NCBI GenBank assembly: GCA_034440575.1
Contig: JAOTOL010001523.1
Coordinates: forward strand, 1-64,000
Direction of reading: 5' to 3'
Source of the DNA: Imbricaverruca yamaguchii
Lineage: Eukaryota > Arthropoda > Thecostraca > Neoverrucidae
Length of the DNA stretch: 64,000 nt
The notes beneath the pieces are model-generated. The model was given only the letters and a program-made list of their open reading frames with translations. It did no database searches and was not told where the DNA came from. Shown here piece after piece: positions 34,090 through 44,800 of this stretch; positions within the stretch are counted from its first letter, which is position 1, and each line of letters begins with the position of its first letter. The position numbers and the translations under genes were made by a program.

Positions 34090-37000
34090 GGTTCGGCGCG
34101 GCGTGGCGCGCGCGTGCGGCACCTGCCCGGACGTCCGTACTCCGCCTCACGGCCCTGTGTGTCGTGTGGGCGGCCGGTCTGGTCCCGCCCCACTCAGTCC
34201 ACATCTCAGTCATCGGTCGTCACCGGCACAGGACGCCGCCAGGGTCGCTGGACTAGCGCAGCTAGGAGGCGGCCTGCGGTGTTCCCATGTTCCAGGCGCA
34301 GAGTCGTGCACCATGCCTGGATGGGAAGCCTGCGGATCGGCCCGAGTTGCACAGCATTGTCAGCCCACGAACACGTGCACCTCAGTGCGTTCAGTTTTGT
34401 GGATGTGCGGGGATTTTACGAATGAGTTAGATCAAGTTCGGAATTTCGGCATGCTGCATTAATATCTGAGACGACTGTCCAATATTTTGTAGAACGCCTA
34501 TGTGGTGGAAATATTGCCTACAATTTCGACATACACATCGAAAAAGGAAAAAATAATTTGAATTTGTGTATAATCTCGACGAAATCGGACTCGCATTCAA
34601 AGCAAGATGAGCGTATATCAAACTCAGATACGCCATGCCAAAATATCGAAGTAACTATCCTCGAGCCGGGGAAGGAGAGAACTCTCCCGTGTGCACCTCA
34701 GGCTTTCCGCGCTGACGGCCGAATGAATAGACGTAGATACACCAAATGTTCAGTAGCTTTCTATACATCAGTTTTGAATATTTTGTTAAAAGATTATGTT
34801 CATGTAATCAAAGGACATTGACCTGGGACTGGTCAAAGGGAGTGATGTTCCAAACTGTCCAAAGTACCGCCGGCCAGAATAGCTGCAGCATATATACCCC
34901 AAACTCAGGGCCTGCGGTCCTGTTATTAAAGCGAACAAACTCCTATCTGGAAATGTGTATTAAGATAATAGTTACTAACCTGAGATAATGTCAATTTTCA
35001 TACATGTTTGCCGTATGCAGTGGGGAAAGTGCAATTTTGGGGTCAATTTTCCCCGGCGAAAATGATACAAAACATCAAATAACAATGCTGGTTTAATTCA
35101 TGTAGCAAAGATCAAGAACACAAGAACAGGCTACATATCATGTACATTTTGCACAATGCCATCTTACGCAGAATGTTGCTATTCTTCGCCGAGTGATATC
35201 GGAACAACCCGACACCAAAAACGGTTTCGGCTAAGCATGTGCATATATAACGCGGTGATGCAAGAGGGTTTATCCGGGTGTGCTTGCGGTGGTATAAATT
35301 GCCTTCCCCTCCTCTGATGCCCTTAATTGACACGAAAATTATAGTGTACCCTGCCAAGGTTCCCATATGTTTCCGATAGGAGTGCACGTACACTTCCGCT
35401 CCTGATGTTGGCATGGAGTGAAAGCTGCCGCGCCTATCCCAGCTACCCCTTCCGCCGTCCTTTATCTGTGATCATCAATTGCGATATGAGACGGAAAAAA
35501 TCACGAATTTGGTAAGCATGGTACAGTGCATTATCTTTTTGCTACTTTCCATACCACAACTGGAAGCTTATCAAAGCTACGAGAAGTATATCACAGCAGC
35601 TGCTCAAAATCTGCAGGTTTGGCAGCTATCATTAAAACAATGAGTGGGAATTGCATAACCGTCATGTACAGACTGAAGTTAAAAGCCTCTGTCTCGACTC
35701 ATTGACACTTTAGCATCATGGCAATCGTTCAGTGTCTACAGCCAAATGACCCTCCAGAAGGCTGGATTCTCTCACAGCGTGTTGTTCCACTGTGTTGTTC
35801 GCCGACATCATATAGGGACTCGCATTGGTGCCCTCGCAGGTCTAAAAGGGCTGTCACAAAACTCGACATCAGGACCCTTCGCCAGAGCTCTTAGAGCTCT
35901 GCCACTTAAAGACTCGTAGCTGAGCGACTTCACAGGCTTCAACGAACCCCACCGGAAATCACATCGTCCTCTTAGCACATACAGGCTCGTATCACAAAGC
36001 AGTCCTCGCAGTGTCCAGTTGGCCTTTAAGGAGTTGCCATAATACATGGAGATTAAAGTGCATTTCATGAGCTTCAAAACGCCCTCATAGGCTTTGCAAA
36101 AGCCGTCAGTGGCCCCGGAATGGGTCCCCAGAAATTCTGACATCCATGTTACGTGCACTCTGTCGGCAGGTGAACAGCATGCCCAGGCATATGTCCAAGT
36201 CCAGGATTGTTGTCTGCGAGTGACGTAGCGAACATGCAAGCGGCGATGATATTTGATGCAAAGGCATGCCTGTTTCTATCGTTCATTTTTGGAATACATT
36301 TGGCGACTAAACGGAATGTTGTGGTGCTCACAACTCCTCTTCAATGACTTCGCTAGTAATCGCCAGGACATCATCCTCTGAGGCAGCGATGAGCGGCATG
36401 TGTGGCAGATGACGCCGGCGATAAGAGTGCGGCACTTTAGAGCTGTACATTAAAAGTATGTCATGTGACACTGGGAGAAGACAGCTGTCATCTGTCCTGT
36501 TTTCGCTGCGATACCGAAATTAAACGTGAATTTAAACCTAAAAAGTATCATGTAAGAGCAACAAGGGACAATTGTGACGCTAACTACCCTCAGTTGAGGT
36601 GTCTATTGCTGAAATGAAACCTTAAGCTAGTCATAATTGAGCAATAGCTTCGAATGTTGAAACCAATAGCTGTTCTCATGTAAACTGGCTTTAGCGCGAA
36701 CAAAAATCTGCTTGTTGAAACTTTGAGGTGGTTTTACACGAGTACATTTGCGAACCACGAAGAGTCAGAGTGACACTTGGTACTGGTCTCAATTGAGCAG
36801 CTGTTGAAATTTAGACCAATTGCTCTCCTCAGTCTGATTGGTTTCACTTGAGACCAACGATATCCTCCTTCCTGGGTCCTGGAAGTGGTTTCACATGAGA
36901 ACATTTGTAAGTCTCAACGCACTGGCATTCTCGTTTGAGAATGGTGTTCTCAGCATATCGCGAACAGAGTGTTCGTTTTTTTGTGGTCCGATTTCAATAG

Positions 37001-38035
37001 GTAAAATGAGAACTTCTGCTATTCTCAGATATTTTATACACTTTTCACATTTCTCTCAGTGTGGCATATCGACTTAGCCACGTGTCAGGGCATCCATAAA
37101 TTGACACAGATATAGCTATTGCATGCAATTCTCATCTGTGGCTGATTAATGGCTGATTTATACAACGGCTAATCATTCTCAGTCAAATGACGTTATGAAG
37201 GCGCTTATTTGATGGTTGTACTATTTATCGACATTAAATGAAATGCCTAGGTACAAAGTGAAGTGCCGGATTTCAACTCACGCGGGAAGGACCGGGAGAT
37301 GTCGGTTCAACATGCCAATATAAGCCAGCTGTAGTTGGTGAAGTAAGCACGATGCCTATTCCACGACCTCATATATCCTGGTCTGCATAGTGGCAGCTTG
37401 AACAGAAGCATATCAGATGGGAAAATAAGGTTTCACAGCATCGCTTCCTGGTATGTGCGATTTCTATTGCTTTTCGATGATCCATATTTGATTTCATCAT
37501 AGCCATGTTAAGGTATTTTATCATGCATCTCTGAAACACCCACTGACAATTCATCATATACATTCATGCTAAAGTGCGATATATAATTTTTACTTTTCGT
37601 AATGATCAATGAAAATCATGACGTTTCATGAAGGACAGATCATTGAACCCAGATTATTCGATGTATGTGAAACATTAGCCTCACGATTTATATCCATCCA
37701 TTGAAGTCATTTAACGTCAAATTTAAGTTTCACTTGTTCGGATGCGTGGTAAGAAAATTTATGAGCTCGCCAATAAGAATATTCACAGTTGGCTGGCCCA
37801 TTTTTCCTCTTATTGGACTCGTCCATAATTTAATAGCAACCGCCATCTTTCCATTTGCGTCGTCCATGACATGATAACGTCACGTGCACGGACTAATCAT
37901 TTTTCGAATCACAATCATTGAACTATATTCGCTGCGCTTCGGATTCCAGACGCCAGCTGATTGGCGTTAACGTAACGAGGCATTTCATGTCAACACGCGA
38001 AATGATGTAAATTACGATGAAGATGTTGTTGTGTC
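34090..38035. other. Intergenic upstream of gene 1, nothing confirmed
   Basis: Minus frames at 35808-36239 (143 codons) and 36149-36331 look weakly protein-like but match no family I recognise. 36590-36960 contains two loosely repeated phrases (ggttttacacgag.acattt / ggtttcacatgagaacattt) about 170 bp apart. The last 300 bp must include the promoter of gene 1, but no clear TATA box is placed. Confidence 0.35.
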
Positions 38036-38474
38036 ATGCATTTTGCGATTGTTTACGTTGCCATGTCAGTAGTATTTGTATCCGGGAGATCGCATCACCG
38101 TGGTGACTTCAAGGCAACTAATAAAAATGATTATGAGTATATGCAATACGACCTGGAATTAGTTAAGCCATCCATGAAGGGCAAGGTCGTTAAACTAACA
38201 AGTAGTGATTACACTGGATCAACGCATAGGAAGATAGAAATAATTCTCACCGATCCAACGACCGCCAGAACGACTAGCGAAGGACGAAAGTTACGATACA
38301 ACGAAAAGGTTTTTCTGCCTGTGATTCGAAAAGCAGATAACTACACCGTCGAATCACATCAAGGAGTGCCCAAAAATAATATTTCAGCGGAACTTATGTC
38401 CGCAGATAGAACATATCAGAAAGAAGAATGGACCCAAGTTTGTGAGCCTCTGACTGGTACCGCTCACCCTACCG
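38036..38474 (+). CDS. Gene 1 exon 1 (signal peptide and start of ectodomain)
   Basis: It starts at the ATG opening [17 protein letters not shown] and ends ACCG before the donor gtaagt (phase 1). It encodes residues 1-146. The charged segment after the signal peptide contains both sequons. Confidence 0.75.
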
Positions 38475-38654
38475 GTAAGTGCAGTTGCATCTTGCATTCC
38501 CAGCATATTACTTGGATTTAACAACGAAATTTACTGTCTGATTATTCTTACATGGATGACAGATTATATCAATATAATTTGAGGTTTGGGTTTTTAAATT
38601 CTTCCACAACAGGTGAACACCATTGGAAAAATTCACTTGATGAAGAAGGTAAAT

Positions 38655-38743
<89 letters not shown>

Positions 38744-38782
38744 AGGATTACTCTGGCATCATACAAGCTATCCGACCGCCGA

Positions 38783-38820
<38 letters not shown>

Positions 38821-41800
38821 GTATGCATACACCAATACATATCTATAGTGACTAACATGATGCAAAACATAAAGTGTTAGAGTAATGCCAACTTTGTATT
38901 AAAAAATATCATGAGCGCTGAAAGAAAAATTGTCCTTCTTAGAGACGAACCTTTATGCATCTGGCAAGTTATTCTCTTCTCATTTTGTTTCTAGGCTTTT
39001 GATTTGTATGGTACAGAGAGCAATGATACGTACAATTTCATTGCATGTCGCATATCCGATATTGCTTTACTGCCTTGGACAAACACCATACCGTCGGTGT
39101 GTCAATATTCCGGTTTGCTGTCGTTATTTTAATTCCAGTGCGAGATTGCTTTTTGTATCATACAACATATAATATATTCCTTGTGAACCGATCCGTAATC
39201 AGTAAAACGGTGTAGAACTACATTGATTTTGGCCACTGATGATATATTGCATGCTCTAAGGGTAGTGCACCTCGCGATTTCAGGCCCTCTGGATTATTTT
39301 GACGTCATACAAGCTATGCGGCCACCGAATTTCTTTCCTGCAAGCGATGAGGAACCGGCAAGCGTGAAGTTTTTCGGCGAGGCACGGTATCCCGTAAAAG
39401 ACCCGAGCATAAAGACGGTGATGACAACGTGAGTTTATGCATCTCCACTAACTCCGATGAACTGGTAGATCGCATCTGAGTGATCTCACGCAACGGCTAA
39501 CCGTGAAATGTGTGGCATGGAAACATTACTGCCGGTGCATTTTTTCTTGACCAGGTCAGACTACAATGAAGCATTGCTACAACTTACGACCAAGACATCG
39601 CATTTTCCCATGGGTATCATCCCATTGTGCACTTCATTGGTATCGTTCTCTTCGGACAGATTCCTGCGCTGCCTACTGGCTGTCATAGCTCATGTCGCCG
39701 ATGACTCAAAAAGAAGGAAGATGGCCAGAATGCTCGTCACAAGCATGATTGGCTGGCTCAAGGACTCAGTGAGTCATTTTGTGGATGCTCATGTCAGGGA
39801 GGTTACTCCTTGCCTATTTGTGAAGGTTACTCCGTGCAGTCCTATGGTCAAGTCATGTGATCCTGAGGGCTCAGGGGAGCCATGTCCTCTGAGCCCTCAG
39901 GAGTCCCCGAGATGGGATGGGGCTTAGGGGAGGAGTTGACAGAGCACTGGGTGAGAGGAGCTGAAGAGACCCCCAGGAAGAATAGGAACCACTGGTTGTC
40001 TGCACTCTTGGATAAGATCTAAAGGGACTAAAAATGGGTTGATCAGTATGCGATATTTGAAGACTACCTGCGGGCGCTTTCAAGGACCATCTGTACTTCG
40101 TCGTCGAGGGCCATCAGAGGTCTTCAACTTTCTAAAGGGATGGGTACGGATCCGTGCGTCTGCCCCTTGGTTGCAGATTTGCCCACATCTCTGTAAAACC
40201 CAGGTAACGTGCGATCGCATCAGCCGACGGCAGGTGGGAAGCATGCTCTAAAATGGAAGTTTTCAAGTAAAAAATGACAATCTTTAATTAAAACAAGTAA
40301 TCCTGGTGGTAACGCGTCCCCGAAAAATGTCTGAACCAGGAAAATCGCTCCGGAGGTCCAAGGGTATAAAGAGGTAAAACCGAAGAGGTCTAAAGCCTTC
40401 CGATATTGCAAATTTGTGACCTCGCAATGCACAGTTTTCCACCCAAGCGAAAGCACAGGATGTTCAAGGATCGTGCTATTCAAGAATGGCATGGAAGCAG
40501 AAATTTCCAACGTTTGCTGATTTACTACTCGGAGATTTTGTGACGACAGGTAGCCTGTGAAGTCCGTTGATTGGCTTGATCGGCTTTTAGTATTTTTGGT
40601 GATTCTCTTGGGTATTTTGTTTTCACTTTATAAATGATTTGCATTTTGCGGCGATCATGGTCAGGTGGTTGAGGCTTGGGAAGGCACGAAATTAATTGAG
40701 GGGGACAAATCGCCACTTTTAAGAACTTGGGGAACATGTCCCCCCCCCCTCCCCCAGTGGCTACACCCATGCGTGTGAGTTAATCCCGCCATGGACAAAC
40801 ACTTCATGGCTGCCGCAATCTTCTAGATAGCAACCGACCCCGGAGAAGTCTGTCCGAGGTCGGACTGAAGCCAGCCCATTCCCACTCTTAGCCGACTGTG
40901 GTATCGCCATGGGAGATTTCTGTATTGCTGAGCTGGGCTGAATGCTGAACACTGTGTTAGGAATGTCGAACTGAACTGGTGCGCCACTGTGCTCCAGCTG
41001 CTGGTGGACCTGTACAGCCTGCCAGACCCTCCAGAAAAGACCATCACCGCCATGGAGGACACCGTCGAAGCGCTGGTCTATATGCGGAACAGTACGTTGG
41101 CGTCGGCTGTTGCCGCCGAGATCAGACATAGAGCTGGCGCACACGATAGCGGTGTATTTAGAAGATGTCCCAAAGGGGAACAAAGTAGCTGAATGTTCAG
41201 AGGTACGAAGACTATATAGATGTCCACACATTTTCCTTAACCTAGTGAATAATTTGTTCCAATAAATCGCTCAGTTCTCCTGTCCTCAGTACGAAGCGAG
41301 GAAGGGAAAGGGATGAATATGGTTTCAGGGTTACCTCAGGCTAATTATTGTTTGCGCTAGAAAATAATCAGCGCAATAAAAAGAGACTGACAAGCTTGCG
41401 CTAAGTATATTTTCATAAAATAGCTGCATTCCAAATCACCACATAACTATCATGGATTAATCCATGATACATCGATTAAACCCATTGCTACAATTAGGTG
41501 ATATGTGATTATGTTTGTTAAATTCGCAATTGTATAACAACATATTGTTCGCATTTCAGGACACTTCGTTCCAAGCGTTGCAAAGGAGGCACTGAAGACG
41601 TGTAAGTGTTACATTATTGTGCAGGATTTTGGCTCAATTTTGGAGAACATTCTGCATCAGCCTAAATATAAAAAGATCCGAAGTCAACATCCCAGTATTA
41701 TATTCCTTATATTATGGATGCATGGAGTAATGGACCTTACAATTCAATTTTAGATGTGTTTCCACTGGCGAAAGTGCGAGAATCATGTAAAATTGCCAGA

Positions 41801-44800
41801 TATTAGAACTGTCATATCCTCCATTTTACCGCCCATATATTTGCATTCATGTCGAAAGAAACTGGAACACTGGACTGCTCTCGTCTATTTTTGCATACAA
41901 ATAAAAAATTATATGCCGATGTATCCCAAATCGTACTGGTTTCCCAAAATTTACGCTGGGCCCCAAAAATTCGCGTTGGTGCCCAAGTGAATGCAGCGAA
42001 CCTCAAAAACTGCCGGAATGGCCTGACAACTATCGTCGGGGCCGCGACAGATTGTGTCTGGCCCCAAACATAATCCTCGGGGGCCAAATAAACACATCTT
42101 GGCCTAAGAATAGCGTCTGGACTCACACAAAGAAAATCACGCAGGGGGACAACAAATTTGCACTGGGGTTCCAAAAGCACAACTGAGCCATCAAAGCACA
42201 ACGAAAGACCAAATACTCTTCAAAGCTCTCCAAAGCGCATCGATTCTTGCAAAAAAAAACAACAGAATCTTGAAGCATACGCTTGGCCCCAAATGAATAC
42301 ACCGGGAGCTACCAAACAAACGTCGGTGTCGCAAAGACAACATACGTGTTTCAGAAAGAAGCTGGGCCCGCAAAAAAGTGACATGGTACCAAAATAAGAG
42401 AAAAAGTCATATAGGACACCAACTAAGCATATCGCGGCCTTGGAAAACACGACGGTCCCTCAAAATCATCGTGGGTCGACAAAAAAAGCAACAAAGCCCT
42501 AAAAATCTTGGGGTCTCAAAAACTTGCCGGACCCCTAGCAAAAATGCCCCGAAATCCTAAAACACATTAAATGAAGAAAACTCAACGGGTTCCAAAAAAG
42601 GAACACCGAAGCAGGGCTTATGTTCGGTACCCAATCTTGGAGCATGTTTAGGCAAAAAGATGAGGTGCATTTAACCCCAGCACGGTAGTCGGGCGTCTTT
42701 CTCACGGGAAAAGGTGGGAAGAAGATTGATCACCTAGTTGAATTCATGGAATTTTCACAGTGAATCCCCACGCGAAACATTCCATGGCATTAAAAATGGC
42801 ACAAGACTAGCATGTGGCAGCAAGTAACAAAATGTAGGAGATCCAGCAGAGACCGCAGAATTCCACGAATTTGGCGAATGCGCCGTAGGTGCAAGAAGGA
42901 TGTGCACGTGCACGAACGTTGAAGGGGTAGCGACGGGTTTTATGATTGAAATATATGAAATAAGAATATTTTACATTTCATAGTTGATCTTACATGTGTA
43001 GTTTCAGCAGTATGAACTGACCTGCCAAGGGATGGCAAAAAAACAACAACATTGAACAAGTGGGAAGGTGTTGAAATTCAGCGACATAGAAACAATGGTG
43101 GTAAATTGGGTCTAATTCACAGGCAAATTAAATCCGCCATAAAAGTGTTTAACTTAAGAATTAAAAATGGGCACCTTTGACAAAATAGTGATCAAAATCC
43201 GGGGACTTTTGATGGGGGTAGGCGTGTCTCCTCCAAATCCACTTTCCTCCCACCCTCCTGACGCAAGTTCTATGTACGCCACTGGGCCAGTCCTACGGGA
43301 ACGCTGTTCGATTTCGATCAGAATCCGATCGCAAAATTCGCGTCGACTGCCCCATCGGATCCGATCCGAATGGTGTTACTGGAGAATTTCCGCCACACTG
43401 GTCAGGTCCTTCCGCCGTCCCGGCTCATGCTCTCTCACTCTGATGTCGTGAGCAGCCTCGCCGCACTGGTTCGTGACTGCGGCGAGCCGTGACCCCGCCG
43501 GCCTCGCTGACCTGACCTGACCCTGGACAGACGAGTTCATCGCCGAGGGAGCGGAGGACGATCGCAGCGTGCAGGAGCGCCAGGCCAGCTTCCGGATCAC
43601 CACGGCGATCATGATCACGGTGGGCGTGGCGTTCCTGTTCGTGATCAGTCTGCTGGCGGCCTGTGTCGCCGCGGCACTCAGCTCGTCCACCCTGGAGCTC
43701 ATGAACGAGCTGCCCGACGACCTGCTGCCGCTGGACCACCGGCTGTCGCAGCTGATGGAGGAAAGGTGATGAATGGTCTGGGCGTGGGTCGGACCTGGGT
43801 CAAGGCAGAGGTCAGGGTGTGGGTGGACAAAGGTGTAGGGTGTAGTTAGAATTAACTGGGCACCAGACTGTCAGGATAGTGGTCATGGTGTGAGTCATCG
43901 TATGGGCCAGAGCGTTGTCGGGGTATGGGTCAAGGTATGGGTCAGGATGTGGGTTTATAGTGTATGAGTCAGGGTATGGATCAGGATATGAGTCGGGCTA
44001 TGAGTCGGGATGCGGTTCAGGGTATTGCCAAGGCATAGGTCAGCTAGGTCAGCTGATCATGTACTTCTACAATCTTCCATGTCGTCACTTCTTATCTACC
44101 GAGAACTCTGAGTGCGTGTTACGCGGTACGGCAGTCTCCATACGGCAGTCTCCATACATTTACCGAGCGTCATTGTGCGCCCAGTACCAAGATAAGTCGG
44201 GGCCCATCATGGCTGTGATGTCTATGATTGAAGTTCATCAGACAGGGGAAATTGAGCGCGAATTGTCCCACACACGTAAAGGAAGTGGGAATCTAAGAAC
44301 AGTTTGTTTTTACAGGAAGTCTTTCTTTTTGCTCACGGAAATGCCTATGCTCAATATGAGCAGATATATTGAGAAACAATCTCAGCTTCTTTGGGATCTA
44401 CTTTGGACATCGCTATTTCAATTTCTACTGAGGCCATTTGGTTCTAATGTTGCAGCGAGCTAGCAACTGCGATGCAGTTGAATATTTCAAAGCGGAAATA
44501 ATCCCGGAGTACCAATTTTCATTAACACATAAACTAAGGATTTTGTTTGAAGGGATTAATTAAATTAATGGCATTCACATAATCCGAACTATTCGTCAGG
44601 CTCCAACTCAACTATGTAGCATGCACGAGCCACATAATGACCATGCAATGTTCATCACACGGGTGATCCGGCACAAGTCAGCTTTGGTGAAACGAAATGA
44701 ACTTAATGAGCATGGATAGTGTAATCATTTACGTGGATATCCTCGGCGGACCGCGACAGAGTAGAACTCTGTCCACGGCATATTGCGCATGGTCGGGAGA

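Noticed and set aside
35808..36331. Possible transposase-like minus frames
   Set aside because: They look weakly protein-like but carry no motif I can assign.
40761..41231. 156-codon minus frame opposite gene 1 exon 5
   Set aside because: No domain is seen, and the plus-strand exon fits splice phases. It is kept as a reason for lower confidence in exon 5.
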